A stretch of 64,000 bases of DNA from Bondarzewia mesenterica (lineage: Eukaryota > Basidiomycota > Agaricomycetes > Russulales > Bondarzewiaceae): NCBI GenBank assembly GCA_004802705.1, contig SGPL01000057.1, positions 30,499 to 94,498 of the forward strand, written 5' to 3'. The notes under the pieces were generated by a model. It was given only the letters and a program-made list of their open reading frames with translations. It ran no database searches and was not told the origin of the DNA. Shown piece after piece: positions 11,609 to 24,152 of this stretch (position 1 is its first letter; every line of letters begins with the position of its first letter). The position numbers and the translations under genes are program-made.

Positions 11609-13093
11609 ATGTTCCGCGCCTCGCCCTGGATTAGCTACGACCCTGCTTCCGGTGAACCACTAGTTGAAGAAACCGAGCTCTCACAGCAGCCACAAGACAT
11701 GGACGAGGACGTAGACATGGATGCCCCCCAAATCTCTACTCTCCGCGAAGAGGATAGTCCACCGCCAAATTCCTCTCCGTCCCACACAGGTAAATTCCGC
11801 GTGAAACTACTTGTCAACGAGATGAAGCCTGGGACGAAGTTCATTACTTTCAATGGCGAAACGGGTGAGGAGGCTGGAGAAACTGATGAGGCCGATGAAG
11901 AGGAGGATGAAGTTGAAGATGATGAAGAGGACCAGCTCATCGACGACGATGACGAAGATATCAGCTCTAATCCAGTGACACCAGGGCCTCTAGGCGCTGG
12001 GTTATCCGCGCGTGGAGCTGCACCGTCGACACGGGGAAAAGTCAAGGGAGCTCGCAAACGTAAAGGACGAGCGGGTGCGCCAGATCCCGCACCCTTGATG
12101 ACTGCATTTGAAGTATCTCCGTCAGAAAACCATCCCACTCGACTGTCGCCCTCAAGAGATGTCCCGGATGTTGTACAGCCTGAGGCGCTGCCTCACACTA
12201 CTGCATCCCTTTCCAAGAAGGTCGTTCCAAAGGGTACGACGGCAGCACAACGAGCACCTCGCAAAAGTGGAACAAAGTATTTCATTGCCATTCGCAGGCT
12301 CTGTATCATCACGAATAACTAGTATCTCCAGGATAAAAACTACCATTCTCATCCCCCCGTTCAATGATACTGCGGAACTTAGTGAAGGTAAGCGTCAAAG
12401 CCTTCTGAACGAGCTATCATCAAAGATCACCTGCCAGGTTATACTGGAACGGCGCCTTCTTCGCCAACATACCAAGAGGCCCGCACACCTGAGCGTGAAA
12501 ATGCACCAGTATCAATTCCGTCCGGCGTTCCACAGCTAGAGGAGTTCAATCTCGACTCCGTCCCTCTTCCCCGATACCCCCTTCCGTCGAAACCATTCCA
12601 CGTCCAACCACCTCTGAAGATCGGTACTGGCTATGCACCCCTTATACCGCTTGACCGCTCCGGCAAGAAGGTCCGTCACTGGCGCACAGCGAACCGCGAA
12701 ATTCGCGGCATCGCAGGCGGCCGGTGGTTTGCGCGCTCATGGGTGGGGGACAAAGACTCAGAACTGGCGTCCGCTGCAGCTGCTGCCACAGCGGCGACAC
12801 AGCAAGCGGCTGCAGTTTTAGAGAGCGAGAAACTTGCAGCTGGCTCGGCACCGCTCACGCTGCCAAAGCTTCCTACGCTCTCATTGTCGGCGCCGCCAGC
12901 TGGGAGAGGTTCTGGTAAGACGAAGGCCAGTAAGGCGGAGACGACTGCATCCACTGCAGCTTCCTCTCGCTCGGGTTCCGCTGGACCTGATTCGGTTAGC
13001 GTCACTCCGGTGGTTCGTGCGCCGACACGAAAGAAATCTCAGCTGTCTACAGCTATTTCTGAAGTAGACAGAGAGATAGAGTTGCTTTCTTGA
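11609..13093 (+). CDS. Probable INO80 chromatin-remodelling complex subunit, Ies4-like
   Basis: Three exons (11609-12276, 12332-12387, 12426-13093), about 463 residues. The first exon has an acidic tract near residues 85-125 and a basic patch (KGARKRKGRAG) typical of nuclear proteins. The third exon holds the only conserved-looking block, PLIPLDRSGKKVRHW followed by EIRGIAGGRWFARSW. It resembles the C-terminal block of ascomycete Ies4 proteins (LDRSGKPCRRW..., then KSFTG..W), which sit on the INO80 remodeller. The rest is low in complexity, with poly-Ala and Thr/Ser. MFRASPWISY at 11609 is preferred over in-frame 11501 because the residues before it look non-coding. A nuclear protein is likely; Ies4 identity is moderate. 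Confidence 0.6.
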
Positions 13094-13638
13094 CAGGCCG
13101 TTGGTGTCCTTTGTAGTACCTCTTGTCTCCTCTTTTTTTTCTTCAGCTCTTACCAGCTTCCATAGCAGATTGCGACTGGCCAGAGAGACATTATTAGCTT
13201 CGTTGGTGTGCTCTATTCAGCCGATACCCATTTTCGGTGAATCATTTCATCTCCATTATGCCTTTGTCCGCAGCTGGCGTCGTCATGAATAAAGACTAGT
13301 TATTCCAATACTTTCATTCAACAACAAGAAGGAAACATATCCGTCGGTTTGTCTGGGTGTGTATAATTTGAGCAATCCAGTCATCCTGCAAAAATCTCGA
13401 CTTTCGTTACGTAATCAGGTGTAGCCGGCCGACATCTTCCGCCCAAGGCGACTTGTGCAGCCAACTCACGTTCATATATTTCCCGCCCTCGTCTCTCTAC
13501 CGGTGCGTTGCTTTCTGCTCAAATCTATCGACTATATCTGAACCACTTCTTTTAACTTGACGTTATCAGGACCCAATCCTTGAAGGATAGTTCCGACAAT
13601 CCTCTCACTCGACCGGTCGGTTAGAAAAAGGTGACACA
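13094..13638. other. Intergenic between Ies4-like gene and ATP synthase subunit e
   Basis: Contains the 3' UTR of the Ies4-like gene and the promoter of the next gene. The palindrome TTACGTAA (13407-13414) is listed separately. No coding signal is seen. Confidence 0.5.
13407..13414. promoter_or_regulatory. TTACGTAA bZIP-type palindrome upstream of ATP synthase subunit e
   Basis: A perfect 8-bp palindrome about 225 bp before the start codon. TTACGTAA is a high-affinity site for several bZIP dimers (CREB/PAR/Yap-like families). Its place in the promoter of a respiratory gene makes it a candidate control site; no direct evidence. Confidence 0.3.
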
Positions 13639-14207
13639 ATGGTCTCCTCTACTGTCAACGTGCGTCGCTCGCGTATCATTATCTATGCTCTTCATCGTTT
13701 ATATTATGTTCCGCGAATGATAGGTTGTCAGATACACCGCTCTCCTGTCCGGAGTGTTCTATGGCATCGCCCACCGTCGGTCACTACAAAAAGCACACGA
13801 CGAGGAGAAGGCGCGTCACGCCATACATGAACGAGAAACCCTGATTGTACAGGCGAAGGAAGCGTGGAAGCAGAAGCAAGAAAGCAATAAGGGTGGTGGT
13901 GAGTCGCTTTTCCCGAGTGTCGCGTTCATTCGTTGCTCTTCTGTTGCCGAAACACGGACGTCTCGTTGGACACCCTATCTCCCAACCCACGTCATTGTCT
14001 GCGAAGGTATCATCTACGTATTAAATTTTCAACTATTCTATCTTTGGTGGGAAGGATAGCGTGCGCTGCAAATACCTTTCTTTCTCTGTCCTATGTCGCA
14101 TCCCTGTCATGCTGACCTCTTTGATTGTCGCAGTTGTCACTGACCCAGAAGATCCTCGATTCGACCTTGAGAAGCTTTTGGCGAAGTGGGAGAGCGATTC
14201 GAAATAG
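13639..14207 (+). CDS. ATP21: Mitochondrial F1Fo-ATP synthase subunit e
   Basis: Three exons (13639-13659, 13724-13898, 14134-14207), about 90 residues, the normal size. The N-terminus MVSSTVNVVRYTALLSGVFY crosses the inner membrane once and contains the GVFYG (GxxxG) motif near residues 17-21, which lets subunits e and g pair and dimerise the synthase. A charged helix (HDEEKARHAIHERETL) follows, and the protein ends DPRFDLEKLLAKWESDSK. Also known as Tim11/Atp21 in yeast. The very short first exon of seven codons fits fungal orthologues. Its role is to form rows of dimers that shape cristae. Confidence 0.9.
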
Positions 14208-14585
14208 TCGCATGTCCTCTAGTGCATACGTTATGTTAATATAGAGCGTTCGTTGGGGACTGCACTCATATTCTGACGCTCCCGCCCTAATACCACGCGT
14301 CCATTGCCTACTCATCGTGTTTATCTTTATATTCAAACTTCGTCGTGTTCCTTGGAATTGCTCTTACTCTGGGCGTGATGCATGTGATGTGTTGCGGCGC
14401 TGTTCTGTTCCGAGAGGTCGTGAGAACTTGAAAGCTGTGGACGCGCTTGGAACAGTTTGGAGCTCTCTGTTTGGCGCGTCAGGCGCGTCCCTTCACTTCA
14501 ACAGCTGCCATCACAACATCACTGCTTTACATTCCATTTTTTCCTCCAGCATCTGGAGCTTGTATCTGTGTAAATACAAAACACC
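14208..14585. other. Intergenic before the HAT2 gene
   Basis: Promoter and 5' leader of the HAT2-like gene; no distinct motif stands out apart from a CT-rich leader. Confidence 0.4.
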
Positions 14586-16518
<1,933 letters not shown>

Positions 16519-16715
16519 ATGAACCTGGCCCGATGAAGTTGACGCTCGATCAATGCGTACTTGGTGATTGCGAGCCTATGGCTTTATGATAGCTGATGGA
16601 ATAATAGAATAACGGATCCAAAGAAGTGTGTGATATACAGTGCGGTAAGCGTACTTGCATGCTCAACCAAACCCTCCGAATGCAAATAGCTCGCGCGAGC
16701 CCACAGAGGTAAAAA

Positions 16716-17039
16716 CTAGATGAATATCAGTCTTGCCAGCTCGAACAAGACTATAGGTTGATGTGAGGGATAGTCCACACTCGATTGTATTCATTTACGT
16801 ACCACCACCAACGACAACGAAGATGATCAAGCCGAGAGCCCAAAGGCCTACTGGCGACTTTTTGGACAATTGGTCTTTCCGTGAGGGATTGACAGGATTT
16901 TTGCCTGCACGCGACTTGTTGGCGAACTGAGTGTTCTTTTGGCGGATCTCGTGCGCGGTGGGCTGGGAGCATAAGCCACGCGTCAATATATGAGAAGGCC
17001 GGCAGATACGTAGGTCACTGGCACACCATGATGATACTG
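16716..17039 (-). CDS. YSY6: Ribosome-associated ER membrane protein RAMP4/Ysy6
   Basis: Three exons, 65 residues. The first exon is only the ATG (17037-17039); the second encodes the basic N-terminus PTAHEIRQKNTQFANKSRAG and most of a single tail-anchored helix (LWALGLIIFVVVGG); the third adds VLFELARLIFI and the stop at 16716. The pattern of a basic head, a proline before the helix and a C-terminal membrane anchor is that of SERP1/RAMP4 and yeast Ysy6, which associate with the Sec61 translocon and protect membrane proteins under ER stress. The ATG-only exon is an unusual feature that automatic predictors would probably miss. Confidence 0.85.
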
Positions 17040-17168
17040 AAGATGAAAACTGGATAAAGAACGACTTAGGACGGCTCGAGTAAAGAGGATACGACACGGT
17101 TTATATTGGATGGGTTGCTATACAGTGGACGTGGCAGTTTCGCGTTGTGACACGCTACTATAGTAGCT

Positions 17169-17190
17169 GCCGAGGGCAGCTGCCCGCGGC
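17169..17190. promoter_or_regulatory. GC-rich near-palindrome between RAMP4 and BMT5
   Basis: GCCGAGGGCAGCTGCCCGCGGC is a 22-bp inverted repeat broken by one mismatched pair, centred on CAGCTG. It lies 95-116 bp before the Bmt5 start and about 130 bp upstream of RAMP4, in the shared divergent promoter. CAGCTG is an E-box; the flanking symmetry suggests a dimer site. Function is inferred. Confidence 0.35.
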
Positions 17191-17284
17191 ATAGTTATTT
17201 GGCCTGTATTTACCAAGAGCTTCTGATTGAAACAACTGCAAACAACGTCCTTAGTGCGATCTCAGATCGCAATATTTCTCAAAC

Positions 17285-18320
17285 ATGGCCAAAAACAAGA
17301 AGTCGTCTCTCAAAAATGCCCTCTCTTCGCAGCAGTCGAGACTCAAGAAAAAACAGGATGTGAAGCAGGCCGCCGAGCATCAAGCGAAGATGAGCAAGGG
17401 GAAAAACAAGGCGCCGCCTTTGCGCTCGACAATCCCGTTTCGTGCAACGGATAAGGTTTTGTTAATTGGCGAGGGGAACTTCTCATTTGCGCAGGCTCTC
17501 CTACTTCACGCTCCCTTGGATCTTGAGCATATTCCTCCTCAGAATGTCACTGCCACGGCGTATGACTCGGAAGACGAGTGCTATGCGAAGTATTCGGACG
17601 CGGAGGACTGTGTACGGCGAGTGAGAGAGAAGGGTGCGGAGGTGCTGTTTGGAGTGGACGCAACGAAATTGGAGAAATGTGCTCGATTGAAGGGACGGAC
17701 ATTCGACAGGATTGTGTGGAATTTCCCGCATGCCGGTGAGGATTCAATTTTTTTGGATGGTGCAGACCAGAAGAGCTGACGGATGGAAGGATATGCAAGG
17801 GAAGGGCATCACTGACCAGGACCGTAATGTTCTCTCGAATCAACTCCTGATACTGGGGTTTCTTCGATCCGCTGCGAAGCTATTGACGGCTGGTCCCATA
17901 CCCCAACCGATGAAGTCGCGAAAGCGGAAACCAGTTTCCGACGAAGATCAGGAAGAGGAACTGCCAAGTGCCGACGAAGTGGATCCAGAGGAAAATTCCG
18001 GAGCGAGAGGCACTGTGCTGATTACCTTACGAAACGTCCCACCGTACACCACTTGGTACGGTTTTGTTTCTCTTCTAGCATGGTTTCTTTCTGACATTAC
18101 ATTTCACAGGGACGTGCCAAAATTAGCGAAGAATCCTCCACCACCTCAAATGGCTGAGAAAGCGAATCCTCATTACCTGACCGTGAGATCGTTTGTTTTT
18201 CGAAGGAGCGATTGGAATGGATATGAGCATCGAATGACGAAGGGGGAGCGTGCACACGGTCTAGGGAAGACGGGGGAGGGTGGTGAGGATCGGACTTGGG
18301 AGTTTTGTCTCAAAGATTAA
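17285..18320 (+). CDS. BMT5: 25S rRNA (uridine-N3) methyltransferase, Bmt5-like
   Basis: Three exons (17285-17735, 17800-18055, 18110-18320), about 305 residues. The basic N-terminus MAKNKKSSLKNAL resembles a nucleolar signal. The Rossmann SAM-binding motif is VLLIGEGNFSFAQALL near residues 57-72, followed by TATAYDSEDE and the DUF2431 motif RIVWNFPHAGKG. Downstream RNVLSNQLLILGFLRSAAKL and VLITLRNVPPYTTW are family blocks, and the C-terminus keeps SFVFRRSDWNGYEHRMTKG. Yeast Bmt5 makes m3U2634 in 25S rRNA. An acidic insert (DEDQEEELPSADEVDPEE) sits before the last conserved block, as in other basidiomycetes. The family call is strong; the exact target base is inferred. Confidence 0.9.
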
Positions 18321-18849
18321 CGAAAGATTAACGTATGCACATGCCAAACGATGTGTATCGTTCCCAAGTACGTAAATGTCTTCCTTTCACGCGTGGAACT
18401 TTTTGGGCATATGAGCTGAACGTTGAACGCAGAGCGTTTCCGCTCTTGTGGTCATTAATTGTTGGAACAGAATCAAGCAGAGATCCCAACGCTTACTTTG
18501 TTGTGCACAGCCTTATCGGCCCTCAAACGTATCAATTTGAACATCGACCCGTCCTCAATGGAGACGTTGACTGGTGGCTTCTTCGCAATATCTCACAACA
18601 TCTTGTGAACAGCTGACGCCAGGGCGATCTTATCATGAATTACAATCTAGGTCGGATCTAGGGCGACAGCAACGTTTTCCCGGACCGCCTCATGGTTCAT
18701 CGCAGCTCTCAGCAGCGTGCAGTCGGCTACAGTATGCTATATAAGGCTCCCGACGTTCAACATATGAACGGAACAAAGCTCTTTCTTTCCTCCTGCAGTT
18801 ACCCGCTCAGAGACTCAGCTGCGGCTCAGATTGATAACCGATAATTGAC
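18321..18849. other. Intergenic between BMT5 and the aldo-keto reductase
   Basis: A 93-codon open frame (to about 18616) has no recognisable domain and is not called. A TATATAA at 18738-18744 lies about 105 bp before the aldo-keto reductase ATG and is the likely TATA box; the short GC-rich leader after it fits the transcription start. Confidence 0.45.
18738..18744 (+). promoter_or_regulatory. TATA box of the aldo-keto reductase gene
   Basis: TATATAA, 105 bp before the ATG at 18850, in the spacing common for strongly or inducibly expressed basidiomycete genes. Suggests regulated expression; not tested. Confidence 0.5.
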
Positions 18850-20670
18850 ATGTCGCAATCAGAATCCGAGGTGAGGCTGGAGTATCAGCAAAAGAATATG
18901 CCATTTCGCAGGCTGGGATCCAGTGGTTTACGCGTGCCGGTTTTCTCTTTGGGTGGTTGTACGTGAATGGGTGGTGAGGCTCTACGTTAATTAGAGATTT
19001 CATTGACATTATCCGCAGGGCTGACGATCGGTGGAACAGTCGTTGGTGATCCCGTCAAGGTCAGTTNCTTTCGGTGGATGCGATATAATCCGTTATANTG
19101 ATCATCTCAGTAAACAGGACATCATAAAGACCGCTTTCGAGAATGGTATCAATATGTTCGACGAGGCAGAGGCATATGCGAAGGGACAATCGGAAATANA
19201 ACTGTAAGCTCTACCTTCCCGAGCTTCTTCGTCAGAAAATGCGACAAAACGCCGATGCTCATATACTGTTCCTAGCGGCCGGGTGATCAAGGAACTTGGG
19301 TTTCGTCGCACAGATCTGATTATTACCACGAAACTTTACTGGGGCGCTGCCCGCAAGGGACCGAACGATATGGGTCTTTCACGGAAGCAGTAAGCTCTTG
19401 AGCAAATGGATTGTTGTTTCTCAAATNACCGCAGAANGTATCCAGTGTTGTGGAAGGGACAAAAGAGTCGCTAGAGCGCCTTCAGCTGGATTACGTTGAT
19501 GTCATTTTCGCACATCGTCCTGATCATACTGGTACGCACATCTGCATACTTCGTTTCGTCTTCCTCTCTGATTATCATTGTGCAGTTCCCATGGAAGAGG
19601 TTGTGCGGGCTTTCCACTGGGTAATTGAACAAGGCCTTGTAAGTTGCAANCTTACTGAATAGCACGAGCTGTGCTAATGCTCAGCTCTCAGGCGTTCTAT
19701 TGGGGCACNTCTGAATGGTCTTCGCGTGAGATAGAGGAAGCACACCGTTCGTTGGATTCGCATTTGTATACTTACTCGTTCTGACTTGCGCTGATCATTC
19801 ACATGATGTAGACGTTGCCGAGAAATACGGCTTGCATGCTCCTATTGCCGAGCAGTGCCAGCATAAGTTCGTTCAATGCCTACGATCCTTGGTCACATCC
19901 ATCATTATTCCATCTTTAACCTGACTTCTGTCTAGTTTGTTACATCGTGACCGCCCCGAAGGTGAATATGAGTAAGTGTCTCGACCTGACGATCTGTCTA
20001 CCTGATGCGCAGACTTNACTGGGNCGCTCTGCAGCCCTCTATACAAAAANTATGGCATGGGNACGTCCGTCTTCTCTCCATTGGCGAGNGGGATTCTGAC
20101 CGGCAAGGTATTTACAACATATGCAGTATGATCGCCTATATCTGNTGATGCAAACGATGCCGAATCAACAGTACAACGACGGTATTCCAGATGGATCNCG
20201 TCTNGACACGAANAAGGACGTCATGGGNCACAGAGTCCAATTTCTAGCNTCGGNNAAAGGCAAGGCNCAGATTGAGATGGTCAAGGAGTTGACCAAACTN
20301 GCAGAGGAAGGTACTAGATCACCNNNNNNNNNNNNNTCNNCTACNNTGCGGTATGCTCANACGACGAATANTAGAATTGNACTGCAAAGTGTCGCACCTG
20401 GCTCTAGCCTGGGTCGCGAAGAACACCAATACCAGCACGGTCATTCTCGGCGCNACNAAACCAGAGCAGGTNCTGGACAACCTCAAAGCGCTCGACGTCA
20501 TCCCNAAGTTGACCCCNGAGATCTTGGAGAAGATAGAGACGATTGTGAANAACAAGCCCTCGCCTCCGGTNNGTANCTACTCGTATCAANTTTTCTAATT
20601 TTGGAGCTAATGNGTATGTGGNCAGCCTACTTTNGGCAGACCTGGATTNGATCCGCATGGCAGGCTNTGA
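18850..20670 (+). CDS. Aldo-keto reductase, K+ channel beta-subunit (YajO/Kv-beta) type
   Basis: Many short exons; about 340 residues are expected. [13 protein letters not shown] precedes [20 protein letters not shown], the classic AKR start. Catalytic blocks are seen: [15 protein letters not shown] (Asp and Tyr), [11 protein letters not shown] (Lys) and [10 protein letters not shown] (His). Later come [66 protein letters not shown] and the NADPH-site block VILGATKPEQ. The segment from about 19067 carries scattered N and one run of N (20324-20336), so splice sites and several residues are uncertain. The stop is set at 20668-20670 after PGFDPHGRL. It reduces carbonyls with NADPH; the substrate is unknown. 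Fungal genomes hold many paralogues. Confidence 0.8.
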
Positions 20671-21515
20671 ACCNAGAGGTANTANATCGATGTTTGTTGT
20701 TTTCGGNAGATTGAGTTGACCCCTGAGCAGCCTATGATNATCCAGGATAACATGGATGTCTGTGCGGATATTGGGAGTTTCTCGTNCAACCTNACGNTAA
20801 CTCGGAATGCGGATGAAGATGTCGATGTAGAGTGGACAACAANGTTAGAAATTGAAATTTGAAGTANGCGTTCGGANATAACCGCGCCGCGTGCAANATA
20901 CTGNGCCGAATTCTATGATCGAGACTTGTNTNNCCAGCNTTTTNTNTTCATTNGCTCTCAAATCGAACNAGCCATATAGGTGACATCGTGTTTGTTTCCA
21001 AAACCATTCTACATTCATTNAAATTGCAAGGAAACGCGATAGNAAAAAGTNCGGAACAGGAGAAGACCNCATGCTGGAAAGNGAANTCCGGANAAAGCTG
21101 AACATCACAANAGGAGNAAGAGGAAAGCNCAAGANCAAACAAGAAAACAAGGTNCATACGATCAACAGAAAAATGGGTTCGCTGCGANCNAGCGACTGGT
21201 NAGTATTCTTTNTCCTTCTTCTNCTTCTGGAACAANGCATNTNTNTATCNACACAAGATGAACAACCGCCTACAACCNCACNTGNAATTGCNCAGGGTTT
21301 GCGTGTCGTCCTNTGCNGTCCAACGCCNNAATACAAGGGAGGANTCTGCGAAGCTATGTNGTCAAAGTTCCTATCNGNNCTTGGAGAACAAGACCTTGAC
21401 GTCTTGACAGCCGAAAAGATTGCCGTGAGGTGAAGGGGGATGGGGCCGATGGGCATATAAAGCAGGGTGCGTCCTACCTCCCTCCCTCAATCAACTGCGA
21501 GGCCTCTTGAGCAGC
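20671..21515. other. N-rich interval after the aldo-keto reductase, unexplained
   Basis: This gap contains dozens of single N. A 51-codon open stretch from 20710 to the TGA at 20860-20862 follows a possible acceptor and reads ELTPEQPM, DNMDVCADIGSFS and RNADEDVDVEW; it looks coding in composition but I recognise no family. It could be the last exon of an alternative aldo-keto reductase transcript or a relic. The stretch 20870-21450 has no reliable coding signal. A TATAAA near 21456-21463 on the plus strand has no gene after it. Confidence 0.35.
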
Positions 21516-22874
21516 TCAAGGCCGTGAGCTCGAGGATTCGCCGCGGTAGGTCAAGAGCGCATTCACTTGTTCCCACGCGGCCACATTCTTCTGGTGTTTC
21601 CTCGTACCAAGGTGCCTGCTGAACGCATCCTTGCGCATCCCAGGTCCGCCCGCAGGACAGCACGTCGTGCACCAGTACCGGATGGGATTCGTCCCTCGGT
21701 CTGCCACCATCCTCTGCCATTCAACAGATTGCCTGAAGCCTTCGTGCGCTTCAACAGAGGCCATGTGCCGGAAAGCGTCCACCTCACGTCCGAAATCCCG
21801 GTGACATCCAGGGAGAGGACATTTCACTCTTTCTCCAGGCATCTGTCCTTGGCTGGTATGCCCCTTCTTCGGCCCACCCGCACCACGTTTAGCTCGTTTG
21901 TGGCGCGTGACAGGATGGGGGTTCTCCTCCTCCCTACCCGTCTCAATCTGGAAATGTGTGTGTTGTTGGGCCCCAGTGGGCGCCCAACCGGTCGGCATCA
22001 CAGAGGGTAACTCCTCCGAGTGCTTCTCTTCTTCTCTCTTCCTCTTTGGTCGAGAAACTTCGTCGTCATCTTCTACTAACTCCGTCCGTTTCCGCTTGAC
22101 ACCCGAAGTCGACGCTGTCGGCTGACTGAATTGGCTCTCATCAAAGGATTCGTTGAGTCCAGTTGTGCACGGTGAAGTAGAGGGGGAAGGGTGTACTGGG
22201 GGTGGCAACGGTGTGAGAGAATTTGAAGAAGTATATGTGGGTGGTGAATAACTGGCCGCCTCCGGAAGGGCCTCGAAGCCGGTGGTGGGTGGCCAGTAGT
22301 CGTCCAAGCCGAGGCTGAGATATAATCATCATCCGACAAGCTCGGCTGAACGGGAGTTGTGGGGTAAGGAACGGGGGGTGAGGAAGGGGAAGGGGGGTGG
22401 GTAGGCCCGGGCTGCGAAATGGGGAGTCCGATTGGAAGAGAAATGGGAGGCGAGGCAGTGGCCTGCGAGCTCTGTTGGACGGGTTCCCCTAATCCAGGTA
22501 TGTGGTCGGGAAACGGATGGATGCTTGGCAAGTGGGGTTCTGTGGACTGCGACAGACCCCAATCGTCGAAAGGGGAAGAGGGGCACGCAGGGGAGTCGAA
22601 CTGCTCAAAGTGATTGCATGGTGCGAGGTCATTCACTGGTCTTCAACTTATGAACGACGTGGTACTTACAGTTGTGTGGCTTGAATAGCCACTATCCGAG
22701 GAGTACCCCTGCCCGTAGAAATCTGGGTTGGAGTAGGAATCCAAGCTGGGATAGAAGGCAAAGTCGCTTGGCGACGGCGTTTCGGAATAATTGTCTACGT
22801 GATGGAAGCGTATGAGGCAGGTGAGTATGGTCCATATTGGAGTTCAATTGAAGCTCACAGTTGTTGTAGGACAT
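21516..22874 (-). CDS. C2H2-type zinc-finger transcription factor, likely frameshifted
   Basis: A first exon MSYNN plus Y across the intron, then NYSETPSPSDFAF, a further exon from FDSPACPSSPFDDWGLSQ, and a long last exon ending at 21516. The N-terminal two-thirds are Ser/Pro/Tyr-rich, like an activation domain. A basic patch VKRKRTELVEDDDEVSRPKR is a likely nuclear signal. The C-terminus carries CPLPGCHRDFGREVDAFRH with a second His (EAH), then WCTTCC with RHLGTRKH, two C2H2-type fingers. The coding frame changes between LSDDDY and LDDYWPPTTG near 22320 with no usable intron, so either two bases are extra in the assembly or the allele is broken. DNA-binding regulator by structure; targets unknown. 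Confidence 0.65.
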
Positions 22875-24152
22875 GGTGTCCAGCAAGGCGGTGATGGTCG
22901 GGTTGTTGTGCGAGCCGAGACAATAAGAGTAATTGTTCGCAAGAGGGGATGGTGAGTGAGTTGAATTATTCCACGCCCTTTCCCTCCCATTTTATCCTAC
23001 GCTTCTAAGCTGCCCAAGAGGTATGGCATGAAGGCCCAAAAGGCCAAAGCGTCGGCCTCATGTTTCGTGTCGGGTCGGCAGGGCCTTCCGTTCGATGCTC
23101 CTGCAGTATAAAGGTACCTTACTACCTTGTACTTTTTGGCTTCCGCTGCATTGTCTGTGGCTCTGCTCTACTTTCCTCCGCGTCATGCTCGTCGTATTCA
23201 GGTATTTGGGTCCAGCAATATGGTGAAATGGCTGATCGTGCACACGTTGTAGGGTCCTTTTTGACCAGCGAAGCCGGACAGGTCTGAGCGTTTGTCTTAT
23301 AACCAGACCAAAGTGCCGCTCCAATGCAGTTGGGGAGCATGGAACGCGTCGCCTGACTCGCAAAGCGCACCTTCTCTCCTCCCCGATGCGTCACGTGATT
23401 CAAGCAGCTCGGGTGTCGAAGCATCGGCCACTCAACGGTTCAGCAAACGGTACAAAGGCTTGGCTTGGTTGGTAGTTAAGATTTTTGGATTTTACAGGGA
23501 ATCGTACTTCTCTCGGTAATGGTGGCACTGCATGTATGACCTCTGGCGCTCCAACCTCCTCCGATCGTCGCGACCCAGCTCCATCGTCCTTCAATCCCGA
23601 CTTGATTCCCCGTCCGGCACATCAACCACTCTCGACGTACACTACACTTTCCCCCTCTCCACTGCGCCATTGAGGACCTGAGTTTCCTGCTTGCAACCCC
23701 ACCCCACCACCACTCTGTTACGGATGGCCCCCCAGTCCTTATCAGGATTCCCCCCCCTTCCGATTCCTGTACAGTAGTTCTACGCCTCAATTGAAAGGGC
23801 GAAAGGGACATGAGTCGTCGTCTGCCATACCTTGACCGCAACTTTGTTTCTGAGTTGAGTCTATCACTTGCATGATCTTTCCCCTTTGATAGTATATCGA
23901 TGCAGAAAAGTCCGCAAATCAACTTCTGCCTCCTGTTATTTGATACAATCTACTGCTACGTACCGTGGATGAGAGAAAATGAAGTACAGAACGATACAGT
24001 CATGCTCAGTGTCGGTATACACTCGCGAGAAGTAAAAAAGTATGATATGTCCGTTGGGATCGTAGAATGATAAATGGCGCGGAAAGAGGCCCTCAAAAGA
24101 ATCACTGGCAGTCCGGAATGATTTGAGGCGACAGAAATTTTGACCGCCGTCA
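22875..24152. other. Intergenic, long
   Basis: About 1.3 kb between the zinc-finger gene and the 3' end of the phosphatase (both minus strand). It holds the zinc-finger promoter and possibly a long leader. Several ORFs of 60-150 codons exist on both strands; none shows a domain or plausible splice structure. TATAAAG at about 23107-23113 lies on the plus strand with no gene downstream. CCCC-rich tracts near 23695-23755. Confidence 0.4.

Noticed and set aside
20845..21456. Minus-strand frame of 203 codons full of X
   Set aside because: Stays open only because many N prevent stop codons from being read.
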